Positions 57,773 to 64,000 of a DNA stretch of 64,000 nucleotides are shown here, in pieces. A model generated the notes under the pieces. The model worked only from the letters and a program-made list of their open reading frames with translations, had not been told where the DNA came from and ran no database searches. Location of the stretch: assembly GCA_026398735.1 (NCBI GenBank), contig JAPLSH010000006.1, positions 61,490 through 125,489 of the forward strand. The letters run 5' to 3'. Each line of letters begins with the position of its first letter. The stretch's first letter is position 1. This stretch comes from Pseudomonadota bacterium. Lineage in GTDB: Bacteria > Pseudomonadota > Gammaproteobacteria > Steroidobacterales > Steroidobacteraceae. The position numbers and the translations under genes were made by a program.

Positions 57773-58036
57773 GAATGGGATGCCATCAAGTCGGACGCGA
57801 ACAAGCGCAAACACTGTGTGTCCTTTGCGGATGCGGCTATGTCGCTCGAAGATCCCTTCTCATTGTCGATGCCAGACCCTGATTGCCAGGAAGAAGCCCG
57901 CTTCCTGAACTTGGGGCTGGATCCGCAGGGTAGGTTGCTAGTTACAGTATTTGCGTACCGTGGAAGCCGGATACGGATCATTTCATCTAGGCGAGCGAGC
58001 AGCGCGGAGCGTCTGCAGTACAGGAGCATCGGATGA
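57749..58036 (+). CDS. brnT: BrnT-family toxin
   Basis: BrnT is a RelE-fold ribonuclease toxin. YEWDAIKSDANKRKHCVSFADAAM, LEDPFSLSM, and IRIISSRRASSAER are family marks. About 95 residues from GTG at 57749; the start is uncertain because the putative promoter lies inside this frame and no ATG fits. The stop overlaps brnA by four bases. Confidence 0.8.
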   Translation: MHTNIDQYEWDAIKSDANKRKHCVSFADAAMSLEDPFSLSMPDPDCQEEARFLNLGLDPQGRLLVTVFAYRGSRIRIISSRRASSAERLQYRSIG

Positions 58037-58287
58037 GAAAGCACTATGACTTCTCGAAAGCCAAGCGTGGCGCGGCTGTACTAACTGCGCCGGGCAAGAC
58101 GCGCATCACGATCCGGCTTGATGACGAAATAATCGACTGGTTCCGTGCCCGGGTCGAGGCCGCCGGTCAGGGTAGCTACCAATCGCTGATTAATGCCGCG
58201 CTGCGTGAGCACATGCAGCACCAGCGGGAACCTCTGGAGACGATCCTACGGCGCGTCATCCGCCAGGAGCTGCGCAAGGTGGGCTGA
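58033..58287 (+). CDS. brnA: BrnA-family antitoxin
   Basis: The 84-residue antitoxin has RITIRLDDEIIDWFRARVEAAGQGSYQSLINAALREHM, a ribbon-helix-helix-like DNA-binding region. In known pairs BrnA neutralises BrnT and represses the operon. ATGA overlap with brnT. Confidence 0.85.
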   Translation: MRKHYDFSKAKRGAAVLTAPGKTRITIRLDDEIIDWFRARVEAAGQGSYQSLINAALREHMQHQREPLETILRRVIRQELRKVG

Positions 58288-58302
58288 CGCGCGGCAAGTG
58301 CG

Positions 58303-58620
58303 CTACAGCCGTATCCCGATCATCCCGTCCTGCTGTTCCCAGGCATACACGCGCAGCGCGCGACAAGGCCCTTCGGTGTAGTAGGTGCAGGCACCGCTGG
58401 TCAGGTCAAACAGATAGCCGTGCATGTCGCAGCGGATGTTGCTGCCGCGTACGCGTGAGTTGGCAAAGGGGTGCCCGGCATGCGGACAGATGCCTTCCAG
58501 CACCGAAGGCTGTCCAGCCTGCTGGACCAGCACCAGATCCACGCCGTCGATCGTGAAGGCCTTCAGGTAGCCATCGTGCAGCTGGTTTAACTGCTCCAGC
58601 GCGTGAAAGCGCTGGCTCAT
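58303..58620 (-). CDS. Small Rieske [2Fe-2S] protein
   Basis: A 105-residue soluble Rieske ferredoxin-like protein with CPHAGHPF (C45, H47) and CDMHGYLFD (C64, H67). No membrane anchor or oxygenase subunit nearby. Overlaps the DUF3297 gene by four bases, so they are co-expressed. Redox partner unknown. Confidence 0.88.
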   Translation of the reverse strand: MSQRFHALEQLNQLHDGYLKAFTIDGVDLVLVQQAGQPSVLEGICPHAGHPFANSRVRGSNIRCDMHGYLFDLTSGACTYYTEGPCRALRVYAWEQQDGMIGIRL

Positions 58621-58853
58621 TCCTTGAAGTAAGGCTCGACGGTGCCGCGATGCTGCAGCATCAGCGGCTTGCCGCGCCGATCCAGTGACTTGCCGACTGC
58701 AACGCGGATCCAGCCTTCGGAGATGCAGTACTCCTCGACATTGGTGCGTTCCTGGCCATTAAAGCGGATGCCGACGTTACGGCTGAGCAGCGCCTCGTCG
58801 TAGTAACGGCTGGATGGGTCGATGCTCAGGCGGTCGGGTAGCGTGTCGGTCAC
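58617..58853 (-). CDS. DUF3297 family protein
   Basis: A 78-residue protein with the family core VGIRFNGQERTNVEEYCISEGWIRVAVGKSLDRRG. GTG start with AGGAG six bases upstream. Function unknown; coupled to the Rieske gene. Confidence 0.85.
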   Translation of the reverse strand: MTDTLPDRLSIDPSSRYYDEALLSRNVGIRFNGQERTNVEEYCISEGWIRVAVGKSLDRRGKPLMLQHRGTVEPYFKE

Positions 58854-58920
58854 GAGAGACTCCTACGGGATAAGCCGCGATGATAGCCCAAGCTGGCGCA
58901 GCGCCCGGCAGCCACTATCC

Positions 58921-58940
58921 GCAGGGGCAGCAGCCCCTGC
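58921..58940. terminator. Perfect 8-bp hairpin upstream of the RidA-like gene
   Basis: GCAGGGGC and GCCCCTGC pair around AGCA in the gap between divergent DUF3297 and RidA-like genes. It lacks a T tract; it may be a structural or regulatory stem instead. Confidence 0.35.
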
Positions 58941-58985
58941 CTTGATACAGTTAGGCCTGCGTCTTCAGTCATTGCCGAGGGTTTC

Positions 58986-59387
58986 ATGACCGCACTTACC
59001 CTGATAAATCCGCCTGGACTCTATGATTCCTCACCCAATGCTTATTCACAGCTCGCCCTTGTGCCTGCGGGTCGCAGGCTGGTGTATGTGTCGGGGCAGG
59101 GCGGTGACAACCCTGACGGCAGCTTCAGCGCTGACTTTCGCACCCAAGCGGCCAGCGCGTTTCGCAATGTGGGCATTGCCCTTGAGGCCTGCGGTGCCAC
59201 ACCTGCTGACGTTGCGAAGATTACTGTGTTGATCGTTGAGCACGATATGGAGAAGCTGCACATCATGCAGAGCGAGCAGCGCGTGCTGTTCGGCGCCCAT
59301 CATCCCGCGGCCACGCTGATTCCCGTTCCTTGCCTGGCCCTGCCCGGCATGCTGATCGAAGTCGAGGCGATCGCCGCAGTGGCGTGA
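58986..59387 (+). CDS. RidA-family (YjgF/UK114) protein
   Basis: A 133-residue Rid protein (LVYVSGQGGDNPDGSF; VGIALEACGATPADVAKITVLI; LIEVEAIAAVA). RidA deaminates reactive enamines. The catalytic Arg of archetypal RidA, expected shortly after PA in the C-terminal third, is not visible (PAATLIPV), suggesting a different subgroup. Followed by rnpB. Confidence 0.88.
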   Translation: MTALTLINPPGLYDSSPNAYSQLALVPAGRRLVYVSGQGGDNPDGSFSADFRTQAASAFRNVGIALEACGATPADVAKITVLIVEHDMEKLHIMQSEQRVLFGAHHPAATLIPVPCLALPGMLIEVEAIAAVA

Positions 59388-59431
59388 TGCCTTTCGCTAC
59401 GGGCCACTACCATCCCTGTTACCCTTGCGTC

Positions 59432-59806
<375 letters not shown>

Positions 59807-59820
<14 letters not shown>

Positions 59821-59876
59821 TTTGATTACACGTGGGTGTACCGGTGTGGCCGGCTCCCCAACTTACTTACACGTGG
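59807..59876. repeat. Tandem copy of the rnpB 3' end
   Basis: Two 29-base segments (59807-59835 and 59848-59876) both begin GGCCGGCTCCCC and end TTACACGTGG, with seven divergent central bases; period 41. The first overlaps the rnpB tail. A similar tail repeat is known downstream of E. coli rnpB. Confidence 0.7.
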
Positions 59877-60098
59877 CTATTGGCGCGGAAAGTACGCCTG
59901 CCACAACAGTACCAATATCACGCACAACAGCATTGCGCCGGGCAGTGCGCCCGACCCGCCTGCAAGCAGTGTCTGTGCCCATGCACCCATCATGAGCAGT
60001 GCATTGATTGCAAATCCGAATATGCGAGCCGGCCTCGTGAGCGCCTGCTCGACACCGACATGTGTGTGCTGTTGCTGATGTGGGTGGCTGCCTTTCAT
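59877..60098 (-). CDS. Hypothetical small membrane protein
   Basis: A 73-residue frame with a His/Gln-rich start (MKGSHPHQQQHTHVG) and two hydrophobic helices (about 28-48 and 54-70). AGGAAC precedes the ATG; a longer start at 60149 is possible. It ends exactly at the edge of the rnpB tail repeat. No family recognised. Confidence 0.5.
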   Translation of the reverse strand: MKGSHPHQQQHTHVGVEQALTRPARIFGFAINALLMMGAWAQTLLAGGSGALPGAMLLCVILVLLWQAYFPRQ

Positions 60099-60230
60099 GG
60101 CACTGTTCCTGCCTTTGGCTGCGCTTGTTACGCGGCGCGAGGCTGACATCGCAAAGGCTCAGCTAGTGAGCCTGCTCGAGCAGACGGCTACACTGGTATC
60201 TTCAGCCCTTGTCTGTAAATGTATTAGCCC

Positions 60231-60740
60231 ATGAACGCTTGGCTACGCCGCTATCTGATCGCTCCCTTGCTGGCGCTGCTGACCAGTGGCATCGCGCCGC
60301 GGCGTCTGGCGTTGTGCGTTGCTCTGGGCATCGTGATCGGCAACATTCCCATCCTGGGTGTGTCGACATTGCTCAGCGCGGCACTTGCGTTACTGCTGCG
60401 ACTTAACTTACCCGCTATCCAATTGGTCCAGGGCCTTATGGCGCCCACGCAGTTACTGCTGATCATTCCGCAGGTGCGTCTGGGTGAATGGCTGCTGCGT
60501 TCACCGCCAGAGCCTTTGTCGATAGAGGCGAGCCTGCGGCTGCTTGAGCAGGGCGTCGGCCATGCCATCGTGGTGCTGTGGAACGCGATCATTCACGCAG
60601 GCGTGGCGTTCCTGCTGGTGGGGCCGCTGGCAACGCTGTTGCTGTATGTAGCGCTGGTGCCGGTATTCGAGCGCGCTGCCCGCCGGCGCACCGCCGCTGC
60701 GATCAAGTCCGAAAACAAAATTGACTCGCGCCCGATATAG
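60231..60740 (+). CDS. DUF2062 family membrane protein
   Basis: A 169-residue protein with three to four hydrophobic segments (RRLALCVALGIVIGNIPILGVSTLL; QLLLIIPQVRLGEWLL). DUF2062 proteins are of unknown function, sometimes near glycosyltransferases. It ends eight bases before the molybdenum hydroxylase gene. Confidence 0.85.
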   Translation: MNAWLRRYLIAPLLALLTSGIAPRRLALCVALGIVIGNIPILGVSTLLSAALALLLRLNLPAIQLVQGLMAPTQLLLIIPQVRLGEWLLRSPPEPLSIEASLRLLEQGVGHAIVVLWNAIIHAGVAFLLVGPLATLLLYVALVPVFERAARRRTAAAIKSENKIDSRPI

Positions 60741-60748
60741 TCCAGTAC

Positions 60749-62953
60749 ATGTCACCCACCACTCGCAAATGGACCCGTCGCGCCTTGCTCACTGCCGGTG
60801 GCTTGGTCGGTGGAGGCTTGATGGTCGGTGTGGGTGTGGTGGCTTTTGCGCCCGATCGCTTGGGTCTGCTGCCGCCTTCACAGCCTGAGCAACACTGGCT
60901 CACGGCTTGGCTCAAGATCGCAAGCAATGGCACGGTCACAGTAGTGGTGCCGCATTGCGATATGGGGCAGGGCGCGCAGACCGCGTTGGCCATGATGGCT
61001 GCCGAAGAGCTGGACGCAGAGTGGTCGCAGGTGATCATCGAAGAAGCACCTGCCGAAGATGCTTACGCCAACTCGCACATCATCCGCGCTTTTATTCCTG
61101 GCGCAGTGCCGGCGTGGTTGTCGCGCGGCTTTGACTGGAGCACTTACAAGCTGGCGCAGACCATCGGTCTGCAGGTCACAGGCGGCAGTGCCAGTGTGCG
61201 CAGTACCGGTCGCTATGGCATGCAGGTGGCCGGTGCGGCCGCATGCGCCATGCTGATGCAGGCTGCTGCCCAGCGTTGGTCAGTGCCGCTTGATCAACTC
61301 AGTGTGTCGCAATCGCGCGTAGTGCATGAGGCCAGCGCACGCAGTGCCGGTTTTGGTGAGTTGGCAGCCGATGCAGCGCTGTTATCTGTGCCGTTCTCAC
61401 CGGCACTTAAAGCTCGCAAAGACTGGCGCTTGTTGGGTACTTCGCCGCAGCGCCGCGACATTGCAGCCAAAGTCGACGGCAGCCTGCGTTACGGCATCGA
61501 TGTGCAGCTGCCGGGCCTGTTACATGCCAGCGTGCGTGCGGCGCCGGTGCAAGGCAGCACCTTACTCTCTGTTGATGAAGCCCCTGCGCGTGCCATGCCC
61601 GGCGTGCAGGCGGTAATCAAACTGGCCGATGCGGTAGCTGTCGTGGCCAACACGTGGTGGCAGGCCGATCAAGCAGTGCAAAAGCTGCAACCGCAGTTCA
61701 GCGCTGTAAGCCAAGGCGCTGCAGACAACGCGGCGTTGTTTGCCTCCATTGAACAGTCGCTGGCCAAAGCCAGCGGTGTGACGCAACACGGTGATGCAGA
61801 TGCGGCCTTGGCAAAGGCTGCCCAGCGTGTGGAAGCGCGTTATCAGCTGCCGCTATTGGCACATGCTGCGATGGAGCCGCTCAATGCCACAGTGCGCATT
61901 GCAGACGGCCACTGTGAAGTATGGGCAGGCACACAAGATCCGCTGTCGGCGCGCAAAGTCGCCGCCGCAGCTGCTGATGTATCTAAAGACACCGTCACGC
62001 TGCACAACATGGCCTTAGGCGGCAGTTTTGGCCGCCGCTTGCCAGGTGCATTTGATTACATTGATCAGGCCACACGCATTGCCAAAGCGATGTCACCGGC
62101 ACCGGTCAAGCTGCTGTGGTCGCGCAGCGAGGACATGCAGCACGATTATTATCGGCCTGCGATGGTCGCTACGCTGCAAGGCGGTGTGGATGTTGCAGGC
62201 AAGCTCACCACCTGGCGTGCGCGTTACAACGGCGGCGCAGAAGCACAGGCCGGCACGCCGCCCTATCAAATCGACAACCTCGATCTGCGCAGCAGCAGTT
62301 ATGCAGCGCAAAGCGTGCGCGAAGGCTCTTGGCGTTCGGTGGGTTTTTCGCAGCAGTGCTTTGTCATTGAATCATTCATCGATGAGCTTGCTCATGCAGC
62401 ACAGCAGGATCCGCTGGCGTTTCGCTTGGCTGCACTGCAACACGCACCGCGTCATCGCGCGGTGCTGCAAGCCGCAGCACAGCGTGCGCAGTGGGGCGAG
62501 CCGTTGCCGTCAGGTCAAGGTCGCGGCATTGCACTGGTTGAGGCCTTTGGCTCGTTGTGTGCACAAGTAGCGCAGGTGCAAGTCGATGCCAGTGGCGTTA
62601 TTCGTGTGCTGCGCATGGTGGCTGCGGTGGATTGCGGTGCAGTCATACATCCCGATGGTGCGTTGGCCCAGGTGCAGGGAGGCATACTGTTTGGCTTATC
62701 GGCTGCCCTGTATGGCGAAATCACGCTTGCGCAGGGGCGGGTGGTGCAAACGGGCTTCGGTGATTACCCGCAACTGCGCATCGATGCGGTGCCGCAGGTA
62801 GACGTAGAATTTTTACAATCCGACGCCCCTTTGGGTGGACTGGGCGAACCCGGCGTGCCGCCCGCTGCGCCGGCTTTGGCCAACGCAATCTTCGCTGCCA
62901 GCGGGAAACGGCTGCGGGAACTGCCCCTGCAGCGGGCGCTTCGCGAGGCCTGA
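60749..62953 (+). CDS. Molybdenum hydroxylase large subunit, isoquinoline 1-oxidoreductase beta type
   Basis: The 734-residue protein has a Tat signal (RKWTRRALLTAGG) and molybdopterin-binding motifs of the xanthine oxidase family (CDMGQGAQTALAMM; GGSFGRR; catalytic Glu in GLGEPGVPPAAP). Such enzymes hydroxylate N-heterocycles or aldehydes and normally need a small [2Fe-2S] subunit; none is adjacent. A hairpin lies about 30 bases downstream (62980-63002). Confidence 0.88.
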   Translation: MSPTTRKWTRRALLTAGGLVGGGLMVGVGVVAFAPDRLGLLPPSQPEQHWLTAWLKIASNGTVTVVVPHCDMGQGAQTALAMMAAEELDAEWSQVIIEEAPAEDAYANSHIIRAFIPGAVPAWLSRGFDWSTYKLAQTIGLQVTGGSASVRSTGRYGMQVAGAAACAMLMQAAAQRWSVPLDQLSVSQSRVVHEASARSAGFGELAADAALLSVPFSPALKARKDWRLLGTSPQRRDIAAKVDGSLRYGIDVQLPGLLHASVRAAPVQGSTLLSVDEAPARAMPGVQAVIKLADAVAVVANTWWQADQAVQKLQPQFSAVSQGAADNAALFASIEQSLAKASGVTQHGDADAALAKAAQRVEARYQLPLLAHAAMEPLNATVRIADGHCEVWAGTQDPLSARKVAAAAADVSKDTVTLHNMALGGSFGRRLPGAFDYIDQATRIAKAMSPAPVKLLWSRSEDMQHDYYRPAMVATLQGGVDVAGKLTTWRARYNGGAEAQAGTPPYQIDNLDLRSSSYAAQSVREGSWRSVGFSQQCFVIESFIDELAHAAQQDPLAFRLAALQHAPRHRAVLQAAAQRAQWGEPLPSGQGRGIALVEAFGSLCAQVAQVQVDASGVIRVLRMVAAVDCGAVIHPDGALAQVQGGILFGLSAALYGEITLAQGRVVQTGFGDYPQLRIDAVPQVDVEFLQSDAPLGGLGEPGVPPAAPALANAIFAASGKRLRELPLQRALREA

Positions 62954-63104
62954 AGGCCGTCAATCGGGTCTCCCTTGAAGGCTGTTTGTGAGCAAACAAG
63001 CCCAAGTGCCGGAATCACAAAGGATAAGCGTTCTAAGAGGTGTCCCACTTTGAGGCGGCGCACGTAAGTCTTTGTGCCTACGGCAAATTAACCCTGCAAT
63101 TTCG

Positions 63105-63134
63105 TTGACAGCAGCGCCTAACGGTTCATATAGT
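63105..63134 (+). promoter_or_regulatory. mraZ promoter (dcw cluster)
   Basis: TTGACA (63105-63110), an 18-base spacer and TATAGT (63129-63134): the strongest promoter in the window, 52 bases before mraZ. Confidence 0.8.
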
Positions 63135-63142
63135 CGCCTCCA

Positions 63143-63168
63143 GTGGGAGCAAGTGGGGCGAAATGGGC
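63143..63168 (+). promoter_or_regulatory. MraZ operator, three TGGGN repeats
   Basis: TGGGA, TGGGG and TGGGC start at 63144, 63154 and 63164, an exact 10-base period. MraZ is known to bind such repeats and repress the dcw cluster. They lie just after the predicted transcription start. Confidence 0.8.
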
Positions 63169-63186
63169 GACCCCCCAGTGCATGTC

Positions 63187-63639
63187 ATGTTCAGAGGCGC
63201 ATCCAAAGTCACGATGGACGATAAAGGGCGAGTGGTTATCCCCACGCGCTACCGCGCCCTGTTGTCTGCACAAAGCGGCAGCCGGGTGGTGGTTACTGTC
63301 GACCGTGACCAATGCCTGCTGATCTACCCGACCGGCGAGTGGGAGCAGATCGAGCAGAAGCTGATGAGCCTGCCGACCTTGCATCCCCAGTCGCGCCGTT
63401 TGCAGCGCCTGATGGTCGGTCATGCCACGGATCTGGAGCTTGACGGTCACGGGCGCATTGCTCTGACACCGGAGCTGCGTGCCTTCGGCGGCTTGTCGCG
63501 CACGGCCATGCTCATTGGCCAAGGCAACAAGCTTGAGTTGTGGGACGAGGCACGCTGGAACGAGCAGCGCGATGCCTGGTTGCGCGATGAGCAGGCCACC
63601 ACCGAACTGGCCACCGAACTCGATTCTCTGTCCCTGTAA
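63187..63639 (+). CDS. mraZ: Transcriptional regulator MraZ
   Basis: The 150-residue AbrB-fold regulator has MFRGASKVTMDDKGRVVIPTRYR and a second repeat LELDGHGRIALTPELRAF. ATG at 63187 matches E. coli MFRGA; an in-frame ATG at 63163 overlaps the third operator repeat. It heads the division and cell-wall cluster. Confidence 0.95.
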   Translation: MFRGASKVTMDDKGRVVIPTRYRALLSAQSGSRVVVTVDRDQCLLIYPTGEWEQIEQKLMSLPTLHPQSRRLQRLMVGHATDLELDGHGRIALTPELRAFGGLSRTAMLIGQGNKLELWDEARWNEQRDAWLRDEQATTELATELDSLSL

Positions 63640-63664
63640 TGTCTGTTTCGCGGGAGTCGCTGCA

Positions 63665-64000
63665 TTGGTTGAACACGTACCGGTGCTGCTTGACGAAGCG
63701 CTCGATGGCTTGGGGCTTGGCGACCACGATGACAGTGGCGATCGCGCCGGTCTCTATGTTGGTGCAACCTTCGGACGTGGCGGCCACACGGCACGGCTGC
63801 TTGCGGCGTTGGGGCCCGAGGGGCGGGTGTTGGCCATCGACCGTGACCCGCAGGCCATCGCCGCGGCCGCCGCGACTTTTGCCACTGAGTCGCGGTTGCA
63901 GGTTGCCCATGCGCCCTTCGGCGAACTCGCCGCGTTACTGCAGGAGCACTTCCCCGGTCGTCCGGTCCGTGGCGTGTTGTTCGACCTCGGTGTCTCGTCG
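63665..64000 (+). CDS. rsmH: 16S rRNA (cytosine(1402)-N4)-methyltransferase (3' end outside window)
   Basis: The first 112 codons of RsmH: EHVPVLLDEALDGL, ATFGRGGHTARLL, LAIDRDPQAI and FDLGVSS at the edge. TTG at 63665 preceded by GGGAG is the best start. A short insert GLGDHDDSGDRAG sits before the SAM-binding loop. It acts on the same base as RsmI. Confidence 0.93.
   Translation, partial: MVEHVPVLLDEALDGLGLGDHDDSGDRAGLYVGATFGRGGHTARLLAALGPEGRVLAIDRDPQAIAAAAATFATESRLQVAHAPFGELAALLQEHFPGRPVRGVLFDLGVSS

Overview
The window is GC-rich chromosomal DNA from a gammaproteobacterium. Gene neighbourhoods are those of the class: yjgA/pmbA, lpoA-yraN, rsmI with rnpB and mraZ-rsmH, kdsD-kdsC-lptCAB-rpoN-hpf-rapZ, petABC-sspB, and 6S RNA between zapA and fau. 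A Clp/Vfr-type CRP homologue next to coq7, a long LeuA, a short 2-oxo-acid dehydrogenase cluster and a Nma111/DEG7-like protease point towards the Xanthomonadales/Nevskiales side, but the exact genus is inference. No insertion sequence, prophage or CRISPR array was seen.

Layout. 1-4.2 kb: purine genes purK (cut by the window edge), purE and purC, with a shortened yjgA and divergent pmbA. 4.2-8.4 kb: djlA, rpe, clp, coq7, rplM-rpsI and tRNA-Gln. 8.4-12.4 kb: leuA with a candidate leader-peptide attenuator, rpiA, a 16-residue Lys/Ala micro-gene, an EVE-domain protein and fau. 12.4-19.2 kb: 6S RNA, zapA and a coiled-coil partner, then ygfB-pepP-ubiH-ubiI, phhB and ispG. 19.3-25.1 kb: dgkA, a large double-protease/PDZ protein, a Sua5-type tsaC, an ornithine/lysine decarboxylase and a membrane-anchored RraB. 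25-29 kb: gpmA and E2/E1beta/E1alpha of a 2-oxo-acid dehydrogenase. 29-39 kb: rarD, zapE-rapZ-hpf-rpoN, the lipopolysaccharide export/Kdo genes, ibaG and murA. 39-43.5 kb: degS, cytochrome bc1 and sspB.

43.5-48.8 kb is a sugar module: a FucP-type transporter, a secreted GH3 glycosidase and a cytochrome c-PQQ dehydrogenase fusion. 48.8-51.9 kb holds yraN, an lpoA with an internal deletion and frameshift, and rsmI. From 51.9 to 63 kb accessory genes are interspersed around rnpB: an RND efflux pair, an esterase, a MazG-like hydrolase, a BrnT/BrnA toxin-antitoxin pair, a small Rieske protein with a DUF3297 protein, a RidA-like protein, a small membrane protein, a DUF2062 protein and an orphan molybdenum hydroxylase subunit. 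The window ends in mraZ-rsmH, the start of the division and cell-wall cluster, with a clear promoter and MraZ operator.

The main points of interest are the Lys/Ala micro-peptide with its own promoter, the leuA leader, the tandemly repeated rnpB tail, the broken lpoA, the DEG7-like protease, a set of genes with a -10 box 6-8 nt before the start codon (likely leaderless mRNAs), and missing neighbours (sspA, ptsN, the C-terminal half of yjgA).
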